A stretch of 64,000 nucleotides of DNA from Dillenia suffruticosa. Its lineage: Eukaryota > Streptophyta > Magnoliopsida > Dilleniales > Dilleniaceae. This document shows, piece after piece, positions 1 to 11,342 of this stretch. A program made the position numbers and the translations under genes. The first letter of the stretch is position 1. Each line of letters opens with the position of its first letter. The notes below the pieces were generated by a model. That model was not told the DNA's origin. It ran no database searches and saw only the letters and a list, made by a program, of their open reading frames with translations. The DNA lies in NCBI GenBank assembly GCA_033439265.1, contig JAVTVX010000030.1:2916501-2980500 (forward strand), given 5' to 3'.

Positions 1-309
1 AAGTGTTTCTTGCCTTCCTCCCCTTGGGGCTTAATGTTCTTGGAAACCAGAAAATTGTCAGTAGTATGACTCTAAGAGTAATGCCTCTTCTCACGTTGGA
101 ATTTTGTGGTCGTCTCGCAAGCTAATTTGGTTATTTTTCAAGAGGAAGACAAAGATTTGGTCGGCATTTCATATGTTAAACCAGAATTCTTCTATCTCAT
201 AGGACTTAATTAAATCTTTGCTCCTTGAAAGCCTAGTAGGTTTCCCTAAGATAATTGCTGCCACCAAGATCTTTATGTGTTGATTTGTATGTCTCCTAAT
301 GTTTATTTT
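1..309. other. Flank of copia insertion, no gene seen
   Basis: I see no open frame, RNA gene or recognisable repeat here. Its last five bases (ATTTT, 305-309) recur right after the copia element at 7378-7382, so this stretch and the sequence from 7383 were contiguous before that insertion. Confidence 0.6.
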
Positions 310-803
310 TGTAGGTTATTTATGCCCATTGTGGGACATTTTGGTAAGAATGAGATAATGGGGTAACTCCCATTATTACTTACCAATATTAACCATGCAT
401 ATTTGGTAACTCCCAAAACTTAACCCTAATGGCAATTATTCTTTTGATTCAATTGAGAAAGAATGATTCCTACCTTGTGTGTGGAGAGCAGCCATGGGAG
501 GCAACTATGGAGATGGCTAGGGTTTTGCACACTTCTCTAGAGAGAGAAAAGAGTGAGAGATGGAGATTTTCGCGTAGGAAAACCTCTCATCGTCAAACGA
601 ATCACCGGACATGAGGATTGCGGCGTTGTGACACTGTGGTGGTGATTCGACTAACCTCGTGATCACCATCCCGACCGCGAAATCGGATCAAGGAACGTGC
701 CGCTTGAAGATTCCACGGATTGAGGTACCCTAAACCCGATCTATTTTATTTTCCGAAAATTTTTTATATGCTTCCGCTGCATGAGAATCTTAAAAATCCA
801 ACA
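310..803 (+). repeat. 5' LTR of first copia element
   Basis: 494 bp, beginning TGTAGG and ending CCAACA, repeated almost exactly at 6884-7377. The short open frame inside it occurs in both LTRs and is not a gene. Confidence 0.93.
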
Positions 804-804
804 T

Positions 805-816
805 TGGTATCAGAGC
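805..816 (+). other. Primer-binding site, initiator Met tRNA type
   Basis: TGGTATCAGAGC lies one base after the 5' LTR. It complements the 3' end of plant initiator methionine tRNA, the usual primer for copia reverse transcription. Confidence 0.9.
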
Positions 817-1369
817 AAACGTTGGATTAGGAAAAATAATTTTCGGAATTATTTTGGGGTTTTTTTCAAATTTTGGGGTCCGGATCACGGATGAGTTTCG
901 TGAATCCGAGAACACCGTAGGAATACCCATGGTCCAGGGATTTCAAATATATTTTTTATTTAATTTTCGGAGCATGTTTGGGCCATGAAATGTCCGGTCG
1001 AAGTTTGCGACCGTACGGACATGAAAACCTTAGATCTATGGCTTTAGAGGGCGGATCGATACATGAAAATGATATAAATGAGTTCCTTGCATCTAAATCT
1101 ACGGTTTTATATATTTTATTGTGTGATTTGGGTGCCGGAAACTGGGATTTCCGAATGGCCGCGGAGGGCCGCGACTGGGGTGGTTAAATCCCACCATTTT
1201 TTGGGCTTGAATCCTCCTAAAATCGAGTGTAGGATGTTTGGAGGATGCCCACAAATTTTTTCCAGTCGAAAAATGCAAGAAACAACATCCGGAATCGAGT
1301 TTTCCAGAAAACGGGTCGAAAAACCCGTTGCAGGACCCGTCGGGCAAAGAAGACCCGACCCAGACCCGC

Positions 1370-1830
1370 GGGCGCGTGACACACACGCGCCAGAAGGCGC
1401 GTCTGGCTGGCGCGTGTAGTACACGCGCCACACAGGCGCGTGAACAGGTAGGGGTGAGCGGTCGGGTCGGACCCTGACCCGGGACCGACCCGCAACCGAC
1501 CCGACCGGGTCGGACCCAGACCGTTGACCGGGGTCATCGGGTCAACCCTGACCCGTTGACCGACCCGGTCAGACGCGGCTCAACACGGCTCAGCGCGTGA
1601 GCCCGCGCCGCGACTGGGCGCGCGTGAGCCGAGCCGCGCCAGGCGCGTGGCAGCGCGTCTAGGCCGCGCCGCGCGTCTGGCGCGTGAGCCAGACTGCTGC
1701 CAGCGCGTGGAGGCGCGTGGCAGCGCGTGGAGGCTCACCGGCGGCGCGTGGAGGAGCGCGGCGGCGCGTGGATCACACCGCCAGCGAGCGGAGGCGCGTG
1801 TGGGCCCCGGGCGGCGCGTGAAGTCGCTAA
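1370..1830 (+). repeat. GC-rich leader with GCGCGT repeats
   Basis: The untranslated leader between primer site and gag remains is extremely rich in G, C and CpG, while its surroundings are AT-rich. I count about 17 GCGCGT hexamers on the sense strand, mostly as GGCGCGTGG or CAGCGCGTG variants, plus a palindromic patch of GGGTCGG/ACCCGACC words near 1460-1570. Long open frames here are a by-product of the GC bias. The second copia element has an equivalent leader in the same sense. Confidence 0.85.
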
Positions 1831-2039
1831 AAATTGAATTTTTTCAATTTTTTGGGGGTCTTATATCCATAAATGTAATTTTTTGTGGGTTTTTGTGTGC
1901 CGAATCACAATCCAAATGGTAAGATGCGATTCCAAGTTGTGGTGTATGGTGTCCGTTGACTCATACGCTCGCTTTGGGGTCGTACTCAAGTCATTTTGGT
2001 CTTGATGATTCGTAAGGCATACAAAAATGTGATAATGAG

Positions 2040-5000
2040 CATCTCCAAGTCACAAATATTTCTCTTAATGCATTGAAAACTGTCGTATTAAATTTTTATT
2101 AAATTTTTGCAAGGAGAGTAAACTGAATGATGTGATCTGCGCGATTTTATCAGTAGATTCAGTTTATTCTCGTGAGGCAAAATCTAACGGGAATCTGAGG
2201 CAAGAAATGATGGGCCCCAGGGTGGGCACCGCGCCTCAGAATATACGAGATAAAGAGATCTATCGTGTATGGTATAAAAGATTTGCCAAGTTAGGGCAAT
2301 GCTTATCAGTGGCATATATGATGACTTAATCTCATTTTTCGAGTCATATTTTATGGAAATGTCGGTTCGTCTTGTCCCATAAGAGCATTGTGTTGCTCTC
2401 TTCGGCTCCTAATGTGAGGATGCAGAAGAAAATGGCTAATCATACAATGAGACAAATGTCGAGTATGATCACCGAGTTAATATATACGGACGAGCAAATT
2501 TCGGATGGAATTTAGGTACTGGATGTGATCCAGTTTTTTACCTGATTCATGGGAAACCGTGAAATCCTATCTCACATTTGACGAAAGTATTCGTACTTTC
2601 GTTGACGTGAATACATATTGTGAGCTCGATGAGGAGCACCTAGAGGCGAGTAGGCCACACTCGAATCATGCTTATTCAGAAGAGTCGAATAAGGACTTCC
2701 CCGGCGCTAAGCCAATAGCATAACCATTCGAACGAGACTCGAGATCTAGGTAATAAAAAAAAAAAAAAAAAAAAAAAAAATCATCCGAGAAAACCGACAA
2801 CGAGGTACAAGAACGCAAGAAGAAGGAATTTGTTTAGACCAATGTAAATTGTTACGTTTGAGGTAGATTTGGTCATTTCGCTCGTGAGTGTGACGAGCAG
2901 AAATTAATATTTTTCTTCTTTACGTGGTTTGAGATTTGTCTCATTCACTATAATGCTCACTGATTTTTCTCCTTTAAAATCAGGAGCAACCGACCACGTA
3001 ACTCGAGACAGGAGTGCGTAAATATAGTTCCGTCAAGTGAATCATTAAGTTTGGAGGATTTACGTTAAGGACAGAGCATTCGTCGTTGTCAGAGGGAACG
3101 ACACTTGCTATGACGTCCTCAATATTGTAGGCATTTGACGGATCTACAATTTAGTACCTTGTCTAAAATTGACTACGATATGTGTGCAATTATTCCTTTT
3201 TTTTTAATACGACAATTTTCTGAATTATTCTTGTTTTAATCCATGATGGAATGTATGCACTGGGTGCTACTCCTTGTAATGGTTTCTTGTCGTTTTACTA
3301 TACTCTTTACATTTGATTGCGTAGATGATGATGTAAATGAATGACATAGTAGACTTAGACACATGGGGTAAGAGATGATGAATCGGTTAGTAGCGAGAGA
3401 TTTATTGGACCCGCTGACCAGATTCGAGTTACCCGTATGTGAGTTTAGCCTAGCCGGAAAAATGACGAGAAAACCATTTGGCGATGCAATGAGAGCTGGG
3501 ACTCCATTGCAGTTAACTATTGTGCCTTCCTTCCTTTTATTGTGGTCTTATGAGCATGAGAGTCAGAAATGGAGTTGTGTAGATAATTATAGACGCTTAC
3601 GTGCGTTTCGGTTCATCTATCTGATCTCGCATAAGTCTGAGGCTCAGACTGCTTCAGGAGGTTCATAAGCGAGATTGAGAATCAGCTAGATTTGAGAGTA
3701 GAGACTCTCAGAACCGAGCGAGAACGTAAGTATTCGTCTAAACTATACATGGGGCTCTGTTTCGATAAGAGTTTTACGAGACTACTGACTATTAGTCAGT
3801 TCCCCATTGAGTTTTGGATAGGGAGGTAGCCTGACCTTAGCCACTTGAGGTTATGGGGTTGTGCCTCGATTTCTCGCATTCACACGGTGAGTTAGACCCG
3901 CGATAAAATATGTGTTTTTAGGCGAACACGAACGGCACTATAATCGAGATTGAGTCTCGTAATACTATATTTCTTGAGAATGATTTCCCTAAGAGAGGTG
4001 AAATCAATTTGGACCTTACCTTTTATGCGATGGATGAGCCTAACGGTTCAAGGAGCCCAGCGACGGGATACAAGAATCCACTACAGATCATGATCTCAGT
4101 GGGAGCGATCTATCAAGAGGTAAAGATTTTTTCTCTCCTCCTAAGAGTATCGAGAATGCGTATTTAAATGTTGTTTCTCGATTGAGGGTGAGACCCTCGT
4201 TGCGACTCTAGAGGATGATGAGAAATCTAAAATAGTCCAAGTGGCTCTCGAGAGTTTTGCAAAAGATGCAAAATACCGTTTATTGAAGGCCATAAATGAA
4301 GAGAAGGAGTTGATGAGAATCAACGGGGTCTGGGACCTAGTTGATTAGCCTGAGGGTGGAATGACTATTGGGAACAAGTAGGTTCTCAAAGTCAAGATAA
4401 AGGTTAACGGATTGATGAAGAGATAAAGAACCCGTCTAGTAACCAAGGGTTACACTTAGACTGAGGGGTGGATTATCGAGGAGTCATAGTCCAATTTATC
4501 TCGATCCGTTTATCTTAGAGCGATTGTCATTAACATGGATCTAGAGTCACATCACAAGGACGTAAAGACCGCTTTCATAGTGGAAGTCTAGATGAGGCGA
4601 TCTATATGGAGCATCCCTTTGGGTTCGTTCTAGTAGATCAGGTGGATAAGGTCTATTGATTTTAGAAATCAAAATACGACCTTAAGCCATCATCTAGACA
4701 GCGGCGCTTGAGATTTCACGAGAAGGTGATATCTTATGGTTTTGTAATGATCGAGTAGGATCATTGCATATATCTGATACGTCCCGATGACTCCTTTATG
4801 AGCATGTTCGCATATGTAGGTGACATTCTGTTGCCCGGGAATAACAGAGAGTATCCAATAACCATTGTAACATGGTTATGAGGTTTTAGTTCATTCTCAG
4901 ATTTTGGATCGATAAGGATCGCTTGAGAATGGTGTTGACTCTTTAACAAGAGTTTTACATCAGGTAGATTCTTAAGCATTTCGAGAAGAGTGATGACAAC

Positions 5001-5760
5001 CTAAAAGATACTTTAATCGCTAAAGATAAAAAGACCTGAATCTTGACACATGCCCTAAAATTTATAAAGAAATAAGGGAGATGAGAAGAATCCCTTATTC
5101 CAGTGCAAAATACATTTATAGTGTATGCGATGAGGTATACACGTGTGATATACAATTTGATGTATGCGATGAGGCATACATGACCAGACGTTTATTTTAT
5201 GGTTGATCTGGTGAGTAAGTATTAATAGAATCCTAGAAGGGATCACTGTAGAGCAGTGATAAAGGATTCTGAAATATCTCATTTGAACTGCGGACCTCTC
5301 CATCTGTTACGGATGAGGTGATTTGCGTTTTGTGGTTGAGATTCAGATACTGACTGGGAGTAGTGATCTGAATAAACGCAAAAGATTTTATCTTCTTAGA
5401 GCAGTAAGAAGAGAACTTATATATCTCTATTTACGATAGAGACTGAGCTTGTAGTGTGCTCAATTGCAGTTTATGATAATAGTTGGCTTCAGAAATTTTC
5501 TGAGAGACTTAGGGGTCGTGACAGATAGTGGGAGGTCAGTGATAATTATTGTGATAATCAGACCGACACTGTCAACAAATGAGACCCTAAGTGTAATAGC
5601 AAAGCCAAACACATTGATACCGAAGACCACTTTGTGAGAGAAATTACCGAGAAGGGTATTGTGACATCTAAGTACACCTTGAAATACAGCATGAGAGCTG
5701 ATATCTTCAGAAAACCCGTTGTGAGAGATTCCTTAGTGAGATAAGGAATCATTGGGTTTA
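2040..5760 (+). mobile_element. Decayed gag-pol region of first copia element
   Basis: Scattered stretches resemble gag (2100-2900), the integrase start (around 3375-3670) and reverse transcriptase/RNase H (about 4000-5750), in copia order. The clearest match is the integrase-proximal stretch, with words such as LPVCEF and RAGTPLQL shared with the second element. It is a fossil, broken dozens of times, and cannot make a polyprotein. Confidence 0.8.
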
Positions 5761-5879
5761 GTGTACTTTAACATTTCTCCTTATATACTGTTTTAGATGC
5801 TTATTTTAATATATGACATGTATGCAGAATTGAGTCACATATTTATATCATGCATCATTTGTTGTCATATAGTATGATC

Positions 5880-6883
5880 TTGTGATAAAAGATATGTCAG
5901 GCAGGCGTGGTCGACTCTCTCACACGAGTGACCACCTCCGACTCTGAGTGAGCGGAGATGAGACAGATTCTAGTCGTAAGAGGCTTTGAGAGTAGCCCTA
6001 CTAGAACATAAGTCGCCCTGATATGTGTTCAGGATGAGGTCATATGCGATATGACCGACATGGAAATACCCACATCCATGTTGCCTGTAAGTAGCCAGGT
6101 TTGAGATCTCAGATATCACCTGCGATTTGTGATATTGTCTCTGAGATGCTCTCTCTGAGATTTCTGGGTAAAGTTTTATGTGTAGACTGAGTCCCGTACC
6201 TGTACAGTGTTAGAGAAATCTGACATATGCCCTTTGAAAGATGGGAGATTAACACTGTGGCACGTGTTTCATACCACGTGTGATGAGACGACCATGGGAC
6301 AGTGGGAGCTATTATTTGAGACGATAGTTTGATCATGATCCCCGCCATTGGGTGGGATCTCTTATGCCCTTATTACTTTCGGCTGTCTCTAGAAGTTTTG
6401 GTTCAGTGTTGCTACTTTAGTCTGTTTACCTATGGCCCGGAAGATAAATTGAGGTCTAAGGGGCAGGTCTAGGAAAGCAGTTGAATTGAGACCGATAGAT
6501 TCGAGTTTGGGAAAAGGAAGGCCAATAGACATTATATCATTGTCATGTATTCATAGGTCGACCTATTGTGTTAATCCATGTTGGGATTCAAACATAATAA
6601 TGAATACATAGTCGAGCAAATTGATTGGAGATCACTTTCGATGAGGAAAGTGGCTCGATGGATGTAAATGCATTGAGTTTGGGGTATAGCGAGTTATTTT
6701 TATACTAACGGTGACTTTTCGATCATCCTAACAGGTGTATCGAGAGTCTTTGCTTGCAGGTGTACTCGCCGGTCGCACGACGCCCAATCCAGTATGAAAG
6801 TCCAGTAGGGTGATGTGAGAGATCGCATGAGTTACGATCTTGTGACTGACGGAAGTGAAATGCCCTAATGTGCAAGTGGGAGA
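5880..6883 (+). other. 3' non-coding block and polypurine tract of first copia element
   Basis: About 1 kb lies between the end of the pol remains and the 3' LTR. It has no sense-strand reading frame of note but closely resembles the matching block of the second element (reverse complement of 48192-49210). In the best stretch I compared, starting near 5889, about 71 of 74 bases agree. It ends with the purine run AAGTGGGAGA (6874-6883), the likely plus-strand primer, which the second element shares exactly. Confidence 0.8.
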
Positions 6884-7377
6884 TGTAGGTTATTTATGCC
6901 CATTGTGGGGCATTTTGGTAAGAATGAGATAATGGGGTAACTCCCATTATTACTTACCAACATTAACCATGCATATTTGGTAACTCCCAAAACTTAACTC
7001 TAATGGCAATTATTCTTTTGATTCAATTGAGAAAGAATGATTCCTACCTTGTGTGTGGAGAGCAGCCATGGGAGGCAACCATGGAGATGGCTAGGGTTTT
7101 GCACACTTCTCTAGAGAGAGAAAAGAGTGAGAGATGGAGATTTTCGCGTAGGAAAACCTCCCATCGTCAAACGAATCACCGGACATGAGGATTGCGGCGT
7201 TGTGACACTGTGGTGGTGATTCGACTAACCTCGTGATCACCATCCCGACCGCGAAATCGGATCAAGGAACGTGCCGCTTGAAGATTCCACGGATTGAGGT
7301 ACCCTAAACCCGATCTATTTTATTTTCCGAAAATTTTTTATATGCTTCCGCTGCATGAGAATCCTAAAAATCCAACA
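6884..7377 (+). repeat. 3' LTR of first copia element
   Basis: 494 bp, about six transitions from the 5' LTR at 310-803. It is followed directly by the target-site copy ATTTT (7378-7382). Confidence 0.93.
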
Positions 7378-7382
7378 ATTTT

Positions 7383-10140
7383 GAGTCAAGACATTTGACT
7401 ACAGAGATAAGGTTTGACTCCTTCCCTCTCGTGTCATGCTTCATTTCTTTTTCTTTAATGTGTCGTTCGACTTGTGCTACCTATGCTACAGGTTATGTCA
7501 AGATAGTCTCTTGGGATCATCATGTCATCGAGCAAAGAGTGCATGATGTGTTTGTTTTAATATATAAACATATACTCGCAAGTATACCAAGTTAATTGAG
7601 ACTATCGAGGACTTGGGCGTCCTCTCTATAGAGAACAGGGTGGTTATGCTTGAACCATGTCACATAGCCCTTGGACTTGAAAACTTAACTCCTTTACTAC
7701 GAAGATTGAGTTATGCTATTTTGTTTTTTCGTTTTAGTATACTATGAATAAATACATATTTAATCAAATCATTTGTTAACAAAAGATTAGATATAAGAAA
7801 ATTATACCCGTAAACAAAATTCATTGGTTTATAATTTTTAGATTATTGTTAATTAAAAGATCTATAATATAAATAATTACGCTTATAAAAATTAAATTCA
7901 TTTAATATATAAGTCGAGTTTTAAAGAGAAATTTTGAATTTAAATATGTGATTATTTGATATCCTAGGGAGCAAAACAAGTTTCAAAAATTAGAAAACGC
8001 TTAGAATTTCTAAAGCCATCGTTGATTTTCATGTGGTTTTGTGGATAATGATATTTTATTCTTAGGCGAAATGATTAGAATACCTTAACTTTGCCCTATT
8101 TCTCTCTCTTATTCTATTTCTTCTTTCTCTTTCTTCTCTTTTATCTTAATTGATCAATTGGTTTGTAATATATCTTGATTGATCAACTGAGATGTGATGG
8201 ATCTCAATCAATAGATTTCGTAAAAATTTAACTTCTCTATATTCTTTTTGATATTTTTGATTAGTAGATCGATCTCTATTTTTTATATACATTTTTATTA
8301 ATTAATTTCTATGACTTTTTATTTTGTTTTGTTATTCTGTTTACGATCGAGAGGAGAAGAGAGAATAAAAGGAGTTGATGGAGAGAGAGAAATAAGTAGA
8401 TTAAAATTGACAAGAGGAGACAAAAAAGAAATCAAAGAGAGAGAAAGTAAGGAAAGAAAGAGCGTGAGTCTTGATGCATAGATCCATTCAGGTGTGGAGT
8501 CACATGCAGTCAGCGAAGACTTTTGAAATTTTTTTTCTTAGGTATAAAATTTTAACTTTTAAACTCTGTGACTCTAAAAAAAAGTTTGTAATTTTTTCAA
8601 ATGCCTAAAACAATAAAGTTTTTATATTTTAAAAGTTTAAAATAATATTATATTTGATATTTAGGGTTTGTGAGGTCTGACTAGAATACTCTGAAATTTA
8701 AAATATATGTATATATATGATACACGATTTTAAAGAATATATTAATATTTTTTTACGTTTCTAAAAATGATATTTATATTTTTTTATGTCTATCCATCAA
8801 TTGTTTGTCTAAGGAAGGAAAAATGGGTTGACTGCTATAATGACACGACTAATAATAACCGGTAAAAACAAACAAATATTTTTGAGATGTTCTTGAAAAT
8901 CTATATCAATACACTCTTATATAGTTTTTCATTTTTTTATGTTGACATCACAAACAACTGTAATTTTTTTCAAAACCTTTGTTTGTTATATATTTCATTT
9001 TTCCCATCTCTATACGATCTTATCCAATCCTTTGCCTATCCTATAAGATATAGTCGTCTTATAACTTACTTAATATACTGTATTTTAAATATGATTAATA
9101 TTATATTTGTATAATATTGGACTGTCAATATTTTATTTATATTTATACATGTCAAATATTTTATCAGTTATATTAGATAAAAATGATATTCTTTATTTTT
9201 GAAAAATCCAATAGTAAAAAAATATCATCTATCGTTAGAGTTAGGGTCTGAAATTAATATATAGTGACTCTCTTTTTAATAAAAGTTTAATCTTAATTCA
9301 ATAAAAATATAAGTTTTTTTACTCAAATTTTTTTCAAGACTTTTTTCTTTGGTGCCTTTTAGTTTTATTTATTTTCTCATTTAGAGATTAAAAAAAAAAC
9401 AAAAAATTAGTTACGAGAGAAATATAATCAATTCCTTTATAAGAAAAAGATTTTGAAAACAAGATTATGAAACAAGATAGAAAATGAGTATCTTGCAAAT
9501 AGTTTAATTATTTATATTAAAAAAGAAATTGATAATATTTTTATTTCAGAATCAATTATATATGAATTTGAATCAATGAAAAAGTGTGGAACATAACTTT
9601 CATAAATTATTTATATTATTTAATATTTTATTTATAATTTTAATTAAAATTAGATGAATTTTTAATATATTTTTATTTTATAATTTTTTTTAATTATTAT
9701 TTTATGCCCTAAAATGAATTTTCTAAATATGCCCTTCGATCCGGTGACAGTTTGAAACAGTGCTATTTATATATTTTTAATGAAAATTGAGATGATTTTA
9801 ATAATTTGGGCGAGTTCGGATCTCTAAAACTTTTTTCGTGGAAACCCTAATTTTCCGAAAAAGAAAGGGGCAGTGTCAATTTTAACCTGGATTTGAACAA
9901 ATATGAGGATGGTACGAACCAGAGCCCCAAGGAGGCAGGGGCACCGAGGAAGGGCACCCTCGTAAAAAAAGATAAAGTCAAGGTCAAACAATTTCACCAC
10001 ATTCCGTTCACACCGAAGGTGCGGCTTTACCTTAACCGCAGTTGTCCCTAACGATGGTTGAATCCCAAAAAGGGTTTGGTAGGGACAAATTTCAGTTTTA
10101 TTTTTATTTCATTTATTTATTCATCAACCCATACAAAACC
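7383..10140. other. AT-rich spacer upstream of BRM
   Basis: No gene is recognised. A CT-rich patch (8098-8150) and a GA-rich patch (8345-8460) are loosely complementary. From about 9840 the composition becomes less AT-rich towards BRM, and a telobox-like AAACCCTAA sits at 9842-9850. Confidence 0.6.
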
Positions 10141-10147
10141 CAATATC

Positions 10148-10156
10148 TATAAAATA
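10148..10156 (+). promoter_or_regulatory. BRM: Probable TATA box of BRM
   Basis: TATAAAATA lies about 435 bases upstream of the BRM start codon, in the right sense. A transcription start near 10180 is inferred from usual spacing, not seen. A telobox-like AAACCCTAA lies some 300 bases further upstream. Confidence 0.5.
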
Positions 10157-10179
10157 ACCCCCCCAAAAAAACACACACC

Positions 10180-10589
10180 ACAAAAAAAAAAATTTAGGTT
10201 GGTTTGTTTTTGACTAAAGGCCCAAAAACGCAAGAAATCGAATCACAGTGTGATAAAAATCAAATCAATCAATCGAAAAGATCAGTTCGTAGTGTGAGAG
10301 AGAGTCTCCGAAATTTCAGAGATCGGTCTCCGATTTGGCTCAAGAATCTCAATTTGCAGCGAGAAACTCGCTTTCTCTTGCTAGAGAGAGAGAGAAAAAA
10401 GTAGAGAGAGAAAGAGTGTCTGTGTCTGTAAGTCTGTGTGCGTGTATGGGTGTGTTATATTTTTTGTTTTTTTCGAACGTTGGAGATCTGACGGTTTTAG
10501 AGTGAAACCGCGAAAAATTTGGAGGGTTGTTTTTACATGCGAATCATAACTGCGATTGAATTTTTTTAGGGGTCTGTGAAAATTTTTGC
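10180..10589 (+). promoter_or_regulatory. BRM: BRM 5' leader: GA repeat, upstream ATGs, possible leader intron
   Basis: The presumed leader contains a GA-rich stretch (10383-10416) of the kind bound by plant BPC/GAGA factors. It has two upstream ATGs with short frames (10446-10505, about 19 codons, and 10537-10569, about 10 codons). A good donor (GTAAGT at 10428) and an acceptor after a T run (AG at 10568-10569) could define a leader intron that removes both. Which form exists cannot be decided from sequence. Confidence 0.45.
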
Positions 10590-11298
10590 ATGCAGTCCGG
10601 AGGTGGTGGCGGCCGGAATCCTGCGGGAGGACGGGCGTCGACGCCATCATCGGCGTCGCCATCGTCATCTTCGTCTGCGGTGTCGACACCACACTTAGGG
10701 TTTGATTCGAATCAGCAGCAACAGAAACAACAACAACATCAACAACAGCAGCAGTCTAGACAGGTTAGGGTTTTGCCCTAATTGTTGTTGTTCTTGTTGT
10801 CTTGGTTAATTTGGATTGTGGGTTTGTAATTTGGCGCTGATTTCTCAAGTGGGGCTGAACTGAACTCACCAAATCGAGAGGGTTGGCTAGTGGGTAATTT
10901 GTGGGTTGGGGTTTAGAGTTTCATTGTTTGCCGGGATAATGTTCATATTCTTGTTGTTTGATTCATTGAATAAGACATTTGAAATTTGATGTTGATTTTT
11001 CAAAAGAGCTGGACCGAGTTACCTAATCTACTGTGATATATTTGAGTGAGAACGTAAGAATTTTTGTACTTATTCGGAACCAAGTTGTTTGACTAAATTG
11101 AAATATTTAATATTTTGTTTGTGGTAAATGTGCTTGACATGTGAAGGAGATAGGGCTTTGATTTGGAAATATTGGTAGTTTGTGGCTTGAGGATGTAAAA
11201 GGTATATTGCATGTTGGGATAATTTTGATGTATGAAAGCTGAAAGTTGAGGTTATAGTTGAAATGGTGATTGAATGCTCCAGTTGAGGTTTAAAAAGG

Positions 11299-11342
<44 letters not shown>

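Larger units (their letters stand above)
310..7377 (+). mobile_element. Ty1/copia LTR retrotransposon, decayed interior
   Basis: A copia-superfamily element in the + orientation. Its parts are two 494-bp LTRs (TGT...ACA), a primer-binding site matching initiator Met tRNA, a GC-rich leader, gag-pol remains, a long 3' non-coding block and a polypurine tract. The 5-bp flanks ATTTT match on both sides, so the ends are secure. By eye the LTRs differ at about 6 of 494 sites (1.2%), all transitions, which suggests insertion well under about one million years ago at usual plant rates. The coding interior is broken in dozens of places. The remains are clearly related to the element at 47775-54914, with the same integrase-region wording and the same gene order. 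Confidence 0.93.

Noticed and set aside
429-614. 61-codon open frame repeated at 7003-7188
   Set aside because: It lies inside both LTRs of the first copia element and is repeated only because the LTR is. There is no domain.
1078-1922. Several overlapping long frames on both strands
   Set aside because: They are produced by the GC-rich leader, which has few stop codons in any frame; no family resemblance.
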